The translations under genes and the position numbers were made by a program. The notes under the pieces were generated by a model, which was not told the DNA's origin, ran no database searches, and saw nothing but the letters and a program-made list of their open reading frames with translations. A stretch of DNA of 64,000 nt from Microbispora amethystogenes (GTDB lineage: Bacteria > Actinomycetota > Actinomycetes > Streptosporangiales > Streptosporangiaceae), in the NCBI RefSeq assembly GCF_016863015.1, contig NZ_BOOB01000024.1, positions 1 through 64,000 on the forward strand. Direction: 5' to 3'. This document shows positions 9,301 through 16,201 of this stretch, piece after piece (positions within the stretch are counted from its first letter, which is position 1; the number at the start of each line of letters is the position of its first letter).

Positions 9301-10267
9301 AATAGCCCGGGCTGACGAGGAAGTAAGGTCGGACCACTATCCTGTCCTGTTCGAGTTCGGCAACCTGCCGGAACCCCCGAGGGAGAGGTCGCGGCCGGTG
9401 AAGCGGCTTCCGGCGCGGGCTGTGCTCCGCAACGCCAGGACCACCAATGTGGCCACCTACGGCGGTTACACCTCCCAGGTCACCGACGAGCCGCTCAACC
9501 GGGCCGCTGTGCCGATGCAGACGTTCAGCCTGGACGTCGTGCCCGAGTTCCCCGGCTACTACCGCCTGATCGCCGTCGACGGCAACAGTTATCTGGGTCA
9601 GCGAGACGGCGCCCGCGACGCGCGGACAGTGCTGAGCCCGAACGAGGAGACCAACCAGCTCTGGCTCCCCGTCGATCAGGGCGACGGAACGTGGACCCTG
9701 GAGAACATGGTCAGCCACCAGATGCTCACGTCTCTCGGCAGCGGTGAGGCGCTGGCGGCTCGCGACTTCGACAACTCGGCCGCCCAGCGCTGGTTCCTCC
9801 AAGACCCCGTCACCGAGGCGCCGAGAGTGGACGAGATCCTGCTCAAGGAGTCCAACCCGCCTTTGATGGTCACCGTCGCGGACGGCCGCACTGAGGAGGG
9901 CACCTCGGTGGACGTGCGTTACGACACGGAAGCGGGCAACGAAGGGTTCACCACGATCTACGCGGACAAATCCGGCGATGACTACTGCTACTACCTGGCC
10001 TACGGCGGGAAGTACGTCAACGCGACGGCGACTCAGGCACTGCCGCAGGACGGCAACAAGGTCACGCTGAACACCTTCCGCCCCAACGACGACGGCTACG
10101 AGTGGTGTGCGACGTTCAACGGGACGGGGATGTTCCTGAGCAACCACACGGCCTCCGGCGAGAGCGTGTACCTGGCCGGTCACGGCGAGAACCAGCCGTT
10201 GACGCTCAGCGCACGCGCACCCGGCCTCCCGGTGGACCTGTGGGCCTTCGACCCGGTCACTCAGTGA
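6383..10267 (+). CDS. Secreted fusion: parallel beta-helix + CdtB-like nuclease/phosphatase + ricin-like trefoil
   Basis: This 1294-residue secreted protein has its ATG after AGGGACG and an Arg-rich, hydrophobic signal peptide (residues 1 to ~40). Residues ~100-660 form a pectate-lyase-like right-handed beta-helix (entry motif DDTVGLQRAIDDIKSDC). Residues ~694-990 match the DNase I/EEP fold of cytolethal distending toxin subunit B: WNMQG (W698), LLQEAG (E736), RPAAYLYW, RVNLAIA, SRPALGVRVDG, FTVHGW (H854), GDYNR (D891, N893) and SDHYP (D984, H985). All expected metal and catalytic positions are present. The C-terminal ~250 residues carry QxW motifs (NQLWLPV, AQRWFL) of ricin-type lectins. An excreted polysaccharide-targeted nuclease, phosphatase or toxin is inferred. 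This order of domains is unfamiliar to me. Confidence 0.8.
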   Translation: MTRRRGRVRPVRPAAAVVSGLLLLLLTPGITPAASAFAPAAPVTAPAAAEAPPPAGPGAPGPDLSYANRGTPPAGLPDWSRVGYRGGQELPTNSDLTSAASCLMFPGELASKYEVIGDDGIDDTVGLQRAIDDIKSDCSPNANFHRLSLIELPYGRIDISKQIYVDASYLVIKGKGSGEGGTRLVFRPDLSTRYDQTINGRWDQDSMSAGTAPDIGNGGWIWPGRGIFRVQTREIATRYKDDWEHASSLPMRKDLFEGSINQHWASGFKLAAATGDPGFSAREGGNVVRLDAKADMTKFRLGGYTWVGAANSKKFYAQQGVTDPSMIEALHMRQEMFRITRIDATARTITLDRPLEWDLPVNSESDGSEPLNGSGTPYASKVTPLKVVEGVGFENFAFTQDMNGLPKIGGEEHYSLTPDQAKNNYGNLAPEYAMHGIVFKWAANSWARGLKAEMTGSHPIVTEAARNVQIERNSFDGAWNKGKGGNGYLRGSRVWDSLWAYNISRNLRHFTFQWSASGNVAFRNDLDADLNLHGGWEHHNLFEQNTVTVPYEHRSASCTANCGGEGGEMDEGTWYPIWWAAGPKAGKWAGSSGPQNVFYNNTLIKQETEGGPFVRYAPYGTRTGTAFQFGSGNTDPSRFRPLSQNGQAIADWTGREKLDYSGQGVVTLDVGKRHSLFLRDTGGEIDPRQNHSRKVITWNMQGAGTTNDAGEYESKYDEGVLGMMERYQADIMLLQEAGSPPGGETGDRWLGQAGDIQQTAYTRALDYVGNPIRPPVRQYRISGTRSRPAAYLYWLNTDTSPNGVNRVNLAIATASQVAPEDVYVVPGFVDGNGIATSRPALGVRVDGVVYFTVHGWSGSGNDDPQLLRNIRARMATAGPNNTPLPWVALGDYNRLPYPGAQNSLYDRLARDEPGQWQVMASSVGQPTHPTRPDPEPYVPDPLDPEPEQPQAITPRILDYAVAPTGDNAPRATGIARADEEVRSDHYPVLFEFGNLPEPPRERSRPVKRLPARAVLRNARTTNVATYGGYTSQVTDEPLNRAAVPMQTFSLDVVPEFPGYYRLIAVDGNSYLGQRDGARDARTVLSPNEETNQLWLPVDQGDGTWTLENMVSHQMLTSLGSGEALAARDFDNSAAQRWFLQDPVTEAPRVDEILLKESNPPLMVTVADGRTEEGTSVDVRYDTEAGNEGFTTIYADKSGDDYCYYLAYGGKYVNATATQALPQDGNKVTLNTFRPNDDGYEWCATFNGTGMFLSNHTASGESVYLAGHGENQPLTLSARAPGLPVDLWAFDPVTQ

Positions 10268-10343
10268 CAGACACGGCAGGGCCGATCCGACGCCTGACCG
10301 CCCACCAGCAACCGGCAACCGGCAACCGAGTACTGTCTCGGCC

Positions 10344-10982
10344 TCACCAGACCGCCGCGGCGAAACGGCGCTTCATCGTGGCGAGCACCTCGTCGGGGTC
10401 GGCGGCCCAGATGTCGGCGTTGAAGATCTCGACCTCGATGTCGCCGCGGTAGCCGGTGGCGTCCACCGCGCTGGTGAGCGGCCCGAAGTCGATGACGCCG
10501 TCGCCCATCATGCCGCGGCCGAGCAGCGTGTCGGCGGGCAGCGGCACCAGGAAGTCGCTCACCTGGTAACTCGCGATCCGGCCGGCGGCCCGGGCGATCT
10601 GCGTCGGCACCTCGGGGTCCCACCAGACGTGGAAGGAGTCGACCACCACGCCCACCTGCTCGGCCGGGTACCGCTCGGCAAGGTCGAGCGCCTGGCCGAG
10701 GGTGGACAGCACGGCGCGGTCGGCGCAGTACATGGGGTGCAGCGGCTCCAGCGCGAGCCGCACACCACGATCGGCCGCGTACGGCGCCAGCAGGGCGAGC
10801 GCCTCGGCGACCCGGATCCGCGCCTCGGCCAGGTCGGGGCTGAAGCCCGGACGCGGAGAGCCGCCGGGGGAGACCCCGGGAAGCGCGCCCACGACCAGCG
10901 CCAGGCAGGCGGCGTCCAGGGCGGCGGCCTCGTCGATCGCCGCACGGTTGTCGGCCACCCGCAGGCCGTACGGATCAGGCAC
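10344..10982 (-). pseudogene. Sugar phosphate isomerase/epimerase, N-terminally truncated
   Basis: The C-terminal three quarters of a xylose-isomerase-like TIM barrel remains: [31 protein letters not shown] (metal-binding Glu), [14 protein letters not shown] (Asp and His ligands) and DIEVEIFNADIW (last Glu ligand). Family members are about 270-290 residues, but this frame can start only at a GTG at 10982 and lacks the first ~70 residues, including the first barrel strands. Homology stops abruptly at about 10985, where a GH43/CBM6 remnant begins on the other strand. Probably non-functional. Confidence 0.7.
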
Positions 10983-10983
10983 A

Positions 10984-11284
10984 GCAACTACGTGCGGTTC
11001 GTACTTCTTCTACCACAATGGCGCATTGCCAGGCGGCGGCGGATTCACCCGTTCGGTGGCAGCGGAGAAGTTCGCGTACAACGCCGACGGCACCATCCCG
11101 ACGATCAACATGACCACCGCCGGAGCGCCGCAGGTGGGCACGTGCGATGTCCCCGGCACCGATGGCTGGCAGAACTGGACGACGGTCTCCTGTACGGTCA
11201 CGGGTGCGACGGGAACCCATCAAGTACACCGGCGGGAGCGGCTACCTGTTCAACGTGAACTGGTGGCAGTTCCAGCGCGCTTAG
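10984..11284 (+). pseudogene. Remnant of a GH43-type arabinofuranosidase/xylosidase with CBM6 tail
   Basis: The first part ([20 protein letters not shown] ... [11 protein letters not shown]) matches the end of a GH43 five-bladed propeller domain, where YFFYH-ALPGG and a late YN-DGTI are common. It runs into [20 protein letters not shown], a CBM6 entry, and after a frameshift near 11220 into [16 protein letters not shown] and a stop. Both domains are internally shortened. There is no start codon or signal peptide, so this is a fossil of a hemicellulase. Confidence 0.75.
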
Positions 11285-11402
11285 CCGGCAGGCGACACGC
11301 CCTCCGTGCAGTCCTGCGGGTGCACCGGCCCATGAGGCGTGTGACGCCGCCAAACGAGATGCGGCAGACCCTCGCCGAAGCCGCGGTGACGGTTCGCGCC
11401 TG

Positions 11403-12008
11403 TCAGGCTGGGCGGAGGAGCGCGACCAGGAAGCTCGAGTCCTTCCTGAACGGACGCAGGTCCCAGGTGGACAGCAGCAGGTCGGGCTCGAGCGCGCCGG
11501 CCGCCGCGTCCGCGAAGAACTCGTCGAACTCGTAACCGCGGCCGGCGCCGAAGCCGATCACGGCCCGGCCGTCCGGCGCGAGGTGCGTACGGAAGTGCCG
11601 CAGCACGTCACGACGGGTGGTCGGCGCGAGGAACGTCATCACGTTCCCCGCGCAGACGACGGCGTCGAACGGCGTGGTGACGCCCTGCGCGGGAAGGTCG
11701 AGTTCGGCCAGGTCGCCGACCAGCCATCGCGGGCCGGGGTGGTCCTGCTCGGCGGCCTCGATCAGAGCCGGGTCGACGTCGACCCCGACAACGTCGTGCC
11801 CGGCCTCGGCCAACGCGCCGCCGACCCGGCCGGATCCGCAGCCGGCGTCGAGGATGCGGGCGTGGCGCGGCAGCATGGCGTCCACGAGGCGGGCTTCTCC
11901 GGCGAGGTCGTCACCGGCGCGAGCCATGGAGCGGAAGCGCTCGATGAACCAGGTGGAGTGATCGGGGTCGGCGGCGACCTTCCGCATCCAGATGCTCTGT
12001 TCAGCCAT
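11403..12008 (-). CDS. SAM-dependent class I methyltransferase
   Basis: This 201-residue soluble protein has a Rossmann-fold methyltransferase core: motif [19 protein letters not shown] (residues ~53-70), an acidic [11 protein letters not shown] ending strand 2, [14 protein letters not shown] for motif IV and [12 protein letters not shown] for a later strand. The acceptor substrate is not evident. It lies 31 nt downstream of the MFS permease gene on the same strand and is the likely last gene of a run beginning at 15502. A small-molecule detoxification or modification role is possible there, but it could also be independent. Confidence 0.85.
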   Translation of the reverse strand: MAEQSIWMRKVAADPDHSTWFIERFRSMARAGDDLAGEARLVDAMLPRHARILDAGCGSGRVGGALAEAGHDVVGVDVDPALIEAAEQDHPGPRWLVGDLAELDLPAQGVTTPFDAVVCAGNVMTFLAPTTRRDVLRHFRTHLAPDGRAVIGFGAGRGYEFDEFFADAAAGALEPDLLLSTWDLRPFRKDSSFLVALLRPA

Positions 12009-12039
12009 ACCTGCATTCTCCCGGACGCCTGGAGCCCGC

Positions 12040-13485
12040 CTACTTCGTGAGGGGGCCGGCGGACGGGCTCAGGCCGGCCGGGCCGCGGGCCCCGGCGCTC
12101 AGCGCGGAGAGAGGCTGCCGCGCTCCGTCGACGCCGCCGGAAACGGACCAGACGATCATGGCGATGGCCCCGACGCTCCAGAAGGCCGCGATGAGGACGT
12201 AACTCGCCGTGGCGCCGATCTGGACTGCCAGGGTCGGCAGGTAGAGAGCCCCGTAGGCGGCGCCGATCCGTCCGACGGCGACGCTGGTGCCGATGCCGGC
12301 GGCTCGCAGGTGCGTGGGGAACAGTTCGGTGAAGGTCGGATAGGCGGCGGTCCAGGCTCCCGTGGCGACGGCGTTCGCCAGCATGGTGGCGGCGAGGACC
12401 AGGCCCTTGTCGCCGGTGGACGTCGCCGCCGCGAGCACGCCGATGCCCGTCGCGGCGAGCGCGTAGAAGGTGCCGACCGACCATCGTCGCCCGAGGCGAT
12501 CGAACGCGAGGGTCATGCCGATGCCCCCGATCAGGGCGCCCACGTTTCCCAGGATGAAGAAGAAGGGAATCTCCGCGTCCGTGTAGTGCACCTGCTTGAG
12601 GACGACGATGGACAGAAGCGCGGAGAGCCCGTAGTACCCGAAAGCCTCGGAGAGGTCCAGCACGCAGCCGAGCAGCAGGCGCCCAGGATAGCGGCGGACC
12701 AGTTCGGCGAGGGCCGACCGATGCGTCGTCGCGGGGGCTTCGGGCGCGTCCCCGGGGACGGACGCGTCGGGGTCGACGCCCGCCCTCCGCTCCATCCTCC
12801 GCAGGATCGCCTCGGCCTCCTCCACCCGTCCTTGCGCGGCCAGCCACCGCGGAGACTCGGGAAGGCGGCGCCGGAAAAACAACACGAGCAGCGCCAGGAT
12901 CCCGCCGAGCGCGAAGCCGTATCTCCACGAGACGGCCGAGGCGAGGGCGAAGGTGTTGAGAAGCAGGAAGGCGATGAAACCGCTCGCGATGGCGCCTATG
13001 GACCAGAAGTTCATCACCGCGGCCGCGCTCCTACCTCGGACGCGGGCCGGCATGAACTCCATGATGGCGGCGTTGATGATCCCGTACTCCGCTCCGACGC
13101 CGAGCGCCGTCAGGAAGCGGAGGACGTAGAGCACCTCCAGGTTGGGGCTGGCGGCGGTCAGTACGGTGAATCCGCTGTACCACAGGAGAGTCACCAGGAA
13201 GAGCCGGCGCCTCCCGAACCGGTCCGCGAGCACCCCTCCGGCGAGCGCTCCGAACAGCACGCCGAGCAACCACACCCAGAAGATCCGGGACGACTGCTCG
13301 ACCGTCGCCTGGAAATGCTCGCTGAGTGGATTGATGACACTGCCGACGAGGTTGACTTCCAAGGAGTCGAAGAGCCATCCCGCGCCGAGCGCCATCAGGA
13401 TGGACAGATGGGTGCCGCTCCAGCGGAGCCGATCCAGTCGTGTGCCGATCGACTCCGCGCTGAGGGCGTCCGGTGAGGTGGTCAT
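12040..13485 (-). CDS. MFS transporter (sugar/aromatic-acid/phosphate porter-like)
   Basis: This 481-residue membrane protein has about 12 predicted segments. The inter-helix 2-3 signature GGVLADRFGRRRLF and the second-half copy LAFDRLGRRWSVG are typical of the major facilitator superfamily. LRFLTALGVGAEYGIINAAI and EFMPARVRGRSAA resemble the metabolite:H+ symporter and Pho84-like groups. The ATG at 13485 follows GGGAG. A large central loop (DASVPGDAPEAPATT) separates the halves. The gene lies between the metallophosphoesterase and methyltransferase genes, so export or import of an organophosphorus or arsenical compound is an attractive but unproved role. Confidence 0.85.
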   Translation of the reverse strand: MTTSPDALSAESIGTRLDRLRWSGTHLSILMALGAGWLFDSLEVNLVGSVINPLSEHFQATVEQSSRIFWVWLLGVLFGALAGGVLADRFGRRRLFLVTLLWYSGFTVLTAASPNLEVLYVLRFLTALGVGAEYGIINAAIMEFMPARVRGRSAAAVMNFWSIGAIASGFIAFLLLNTFALASAVSWRYGFALGGILALLVLFFRRRLPESPRWLAAQGRVEEAEAILRRMERRAGVDPDASVPGDAPEAPATTHRSALAELVRRYPGRLLLGCVLDLSEAFGYYGLSALLSIVVLKQVHYTDAEIPFFFILGNVGALIGGIGMTLAFDRLGRRWSVGTFYALAATGIGVLAAATSTGDKGLVLAATMLANAVATGAWTAAYPTFTELFPTHLRAAGIGTSVAVGRIGAAYGALYLPTLAVQIGATASYVLIAAFWSVGAIAMIVWSVSGGVDGARQPLSALSAGARGPAGLSPSAGPLTK

Positions 13486-13556
13486 GCTCTCCCTTTGGAA
13501 CCGGTACGTGGGCGTACGGCTACGTCGCCGGACGATGGCCGGCCGGCGGCACTCAG

Positions 13557-14786
13557 TCAGCCGGCGCAGTAGTTGGGTGGCAGCAGCAGGTTCTGCGCCT
13601 GCAGTTCCTCGAGGAGAACCTCCACCGCTCCGCTTCGGGCGGCGTCGACGAAAGCGGCGAGCGGCGGTATCTCGGCCGGATGGGCGAGGAACGGCGGTTC
13701 GGAGGTGAGCCGCGGGTGCCATGACCAGCCCTGATCCGTGAGGGTCAGCTCCGGGAGCGGCCGGCGTGCCTCGCCGATATAGCGCATGACGGGGGAGTGC
13801 CCGTCGGAAGGCCGCACGTGTGAGATCGCACAGCCGGCCGCGGCCTCGGTCAGGTCGTCGACCCCTATCGGTGGGCGGGTGTACCAGATGTGATCCGGCA
13901 GGAGTGGGGAGCCCCACAGGGATCGGACGGGAATCGAGGGATCGGGGTCCGGCCAGGCGTCCTCGCCCAGGCCGAGAGGTTCCAGCAGCCGGGGGACGCT
14001 GGAGTCGTACAGGTGGAAACGTCCTTTGGCTCTTTCGCGGGTCGGCAGCACCTCGAGGCAGGTCGTCCACCAGCCCGTGGTCACGGTGCGGGCGAACGCC
14101 TCGGGGAACTTCGCCCGGCGCAACGCCTCGGCGTGTGACCGCCAGTCGTAGTGCAGGCGGATGATCCGCGCTCGCGCGACTCCGTCATCGATGTCGACCA
14201 GGGCGTAGCGGACACGCCGGTCACCGTCGTTGGCGGGCCGCCCGATGACCCCGACGTTCACCACGAGACAGTCTCCGATGCGCTTGATCCAGGGCAGTCC
14301 CGAATGCGTGCACATGATGACGTCGGCGCCGCTCGCCTCCACTCGGCGGCGATGCTCCGCCTCGGGCAGCGATTCCCACCAGAAATCGTTGAGGCCCGTG
14401 GTCGAGCCGTGCACGAAATGCACGTCGCAGCCATCCAGCTTCTCCCGCCGCTCCGTGCGAAGCGTCCCCATCCACGCCGCGAAGCGGCGGTTGGTGGTGC
14501 GGAGGGTGAAGTCGTACATCATCTCGGCGTATTCCTGGTCACGGGGGTCTCGATATCCGCAGCCGCAGTCCTCCGCACCCGACGCGATGGCCACGTCGTA
14601 GTTGCCGGCCACACAGATGACATCGTTGCCGGTCAGCAGCGGCCATACGGCGTCCGGCTCCGCGCCGTACCCGCCGAGATCTCCGAGGCAGTACAGGCGA
14701 TCGGCGTGGTTCCGGCGGGCGTCGTCGATGAACGCACGAAGAGCCCAGGGATTGGAATAGACACCACCGCAGACGGCGATCCTCAT
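13557..14786 (-). CDS. Metallophosphoesterase-fold protein with a divergent metal site
   Basis: A 409-residue protein; the start MRIAVCGG was chosen because it begins the first beta strand. The fold is recognisable from LYCLGDLGGYGAEPDAVWPL (block II), VICVAGNYDVAIASG (block III) and DVIMCTHSGLPWIKRIGDCL (blocks IV-V). The canonical D-x-H-G-N of block I reads GGVYSN, GNHD reads GNYD and GHTH reads CTHS. At least three usual metal ligands are therefore changed, while the fold markers remain. The last ~170 residues are an extra domain I do not recognise. It lies 23 nt after the unknown Cys-Cys gene and before the MFS gene, on one strand. Confidence 0.75.
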   Translation of the reverse strand: MRIAVCGGVYSNPWALRAFIDDARRNHADRLYCLGDLGGYGAEPDAVWPLLTGNDVICVAGNYDVAIASGAEDCGCGYRDPRDQEYAEMMYDFTLRTTNRRFAAWMGTLRTERREKLDGCDVHFVHGSTTGLNDFWWESLPEAEHRRRVEASGADVIMCTHSGLPWIKRIGDCLVVNVGVIGRPANDGDRRVRYALVDIDDGVARARIIRLHYDWRSHAEALRRAKFPEAFARTVTTGWWTTCLEVLPTRERAKGRFHLYDSSVPRLLEPLGLGEDAWPDPDPSIPVRSLWGSPLLPDHIWYTRPPIGVDDLTEAAAGCAISHVRPSDGHSPVMRYIGEARRPLPELTLTDQGWSWHPRLTSEPPFLAHPAEIPPLAAFVDAARSGAVEVLLEELQAQNLLLPPNYCAG

Positions 14787-14809
14787 TCGCCCGGCCTCGT
14801 CTTTCCCCC

Positions 14810-15502
14810 TTACTCGGCTGACGCGTCGGCGGTCTCGGCGGCGGGCGCGCCGCAGCACGGAGCACTCTGCTGCGCCAGAGGGTGACCGGGGTCAAGCGGG
14901 CGGAGGTCGCATCCCATCTTCTTGTCGAAGATCACGAGCGTGCCGAAGGCGAACTCGATCGGCCGCCGCCAGCCCCGCCACGTCTCCGGGGGGTAGACCC
15001 AGTGCTTCGACTTCACCTGCGTGTGGCAGCAGTGGACAGGGGTCGAGCCTCCCTGCGGGACCTCGCGCCACCCGAGTTCCGCCGCCCGCGCCGGCACCTC
15101 CTCGAACGCCTCGAACGTCTGCGCGGCCTCGTCCCGCATGTCGATGCCGACATGGTCCATGAACGGCTTCGACAGCGTGACGGCCCCGGGGATGTTGTCG
15201 TCCTGCGAGATGGGGATCGAGGAGAAGATGAGATTGATCGCCGCGTCCGTGGAGTACTTGATGTATCCCGGCTCGGCGTTCTCGGGGCGATAGCCGAGTT
15301 CTTTGAGCTTGCCGTGCGGCAGCGCGTCGACGTCGTCGACCTTGACGTGGGCGTGCACCGAATCGGTGTACCGCAGCATGGTCGCGTAGGGGAACTCCGG
15401 TGTGAGCACGGACAGGATCTCGCCTCGCTCCACTTCGCTGACGAGACCGAGCTCTTCGACATTGGCCAGAACCTGCTCAACCGCAGAGTGATCGAACTGC
15501 AT
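14810..15502 (-). CDS. Protein of unknown function with two Cys-Cys pairs
   Basis: A 230-residue soluble protein, not recognised. Visible features: a helical start (FDHSAVEQVLANVEELGLVS), HAHVKVDDVDALPHGKLKEL, FSSIPISQDDN, and a conserved-looking VHCCHTQVKSKHWVYPPETW segment (residues ~155-175). A short C-terminal tail is Ala-rich with APCCGAP. The two vicinal Cys pairs plus nearby His could bind a soft metal, an Fe-S cluster or arsenite. It heads the minus-strand run that continues with the metallophosphoesterase, MFS and methyltransferase genes, and a double palindrome lies 166 nt upstream. Its place next to arsenate reductase and PiT genes suggests arsenic or phosphate metabolism (inference only). 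Confidence 0.65.
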   Translation of the reverse strand: MQFDHSAVEQVLANVEELGLVSEVERGEILSVLTPEFPYATMLRYTDSVHAHVKVDDVDALPHGKLKELGYRPENAEPGYIKYSTDAAINLIFSSIPISQDDNIPGAVTLSKPFMDHVGIDMRDEAAQTFEAFEEVPARAAELGWREVPQGGSTPVHCCHTQVKSKHWVYPPETWRGWRRPIEFAFGTLVIFDKKMGCDLRPLDPGHPLAQQSAPCCGAPAAETADASAE

Positions 15503-15667
15503 GAGGATCTCCCGAGTCGTAGGACAGGTAAGCGAGACAGGACGTCGTCGCCTCGCGGGGTGACCTGGTTCTCCCGTCGGTGCGGGCCGGTCTCGTCGCC
15601 CAAAAGAGACCGGCCGTATGTCATCACTCTCGTTCTTGTGCAGGTCATCGGTGAAGCGCCGGTTGCG

Positions 15668-15696
15668 GGCAACAAGTTGCCAGGCAACTTGTTGCC
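15668..15696. promoter_or_regulatory. Tandem GGCAAC-N2-GTTGCC palindromes (operator)
   Basis: GGCAAC-AA-GTTGCC and GGCAAC-TT-GTTGCC are separated by a single A, so the whole 29-bp block is also one large inverted repeat (CAAGTTGCC-A-GGCAACTTG). It lies upstream of the minus-strand gene starting at 15502 and downstream of the arsenate reductase stop. This geometry suits a dimeric (or paired-dimer) repressor of the MarR, PadR, GntR or TetR kind. The cognate regulator is not in the window. Confidence 0.7.
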
Positions 15697-15752
15697 GGAA
15701 CCGATCCTCCGGGCAGGGTGCGCCGACGAGGCGTGCCCGGGCGCCGGGCGCG

Positions 15753-16157
15753 TCAGGGCTTCAGCAGTTCGGCCAGGAGAACCTTCACCCGGTCGTGGAT
15801 CTCGTCCCTGATCACGCGCACGGCGTCGATGCCCTGCCCGGCGGGGTCGTCGAGTTTCCAGTCCTCGTACCGCCTGCCGGGGAAGACCGGGCAGGCGTCA
15901 CCGCAGCCCATGGTGATGATCACGTCGGCCGCCTGGACGGCCTCGGCGGTGAGGAGCTTCGGCGTCGCGGCGCCGATGTCGATGCCGACCTCGCGCATGG
16001 CGTCGACGGCGGCGGGGTTGACCCGCTCCGCGGGCGCCGACCCGGCTGAACGGACCTGGACGCGGTCGCCGGCCAGATGAGCGAGCCAACCGGCCGCCAT
16101 CTGGGAACGACCGGCGTTGTGCACGCACACGAACAGGACGCTGGGCATCGGGGGCAT
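15753..16157 (-). CDS. arsC: Arsenate reductase, low-molecular-weight phosphatase type
   Basis: Reduces arsenate to arsenite in the cytoplasm. The 134-residue protein has the P-loop CVHNAGRSQMAAGWL (C11-x5-R-S), GCGDACPVFPGRRYEDWKLDDP with the second and third redox Cys candidates and the catalytic Asp-Pro, and the usual AADVIITMGCG strand. This is the thioredoxin- or mycothiol-coupled family, not the glutaredoxin type. The start at 16157 was chosen from fold length; a second ATG lies three codons on. A PiT-type phosphate permease gene lies just upstream on the same strand, a common pairing because arsenate enters through phosphate permeases. No arsB/acr3 or arsR is visible. Confidence 0.9.
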   Translation of the reverse strand: MPPMPSVLFVCVHNAGRSQMAAGWLAHLAGDRVQVRSAGSAPAERVNPAAVDAMREVGIDIGAATPKLLTAEAVQAADVIITMGCGDACPVFPGRRYEDWKLDDPAGQGIDAVRVIRDEIHDRVKVLLAELLKP

Positions 16158-16201
16158 GGCTGGTCCCTTCGATCGCTCGGGGAGCGGGCAGATCTGCCGC
16201 G

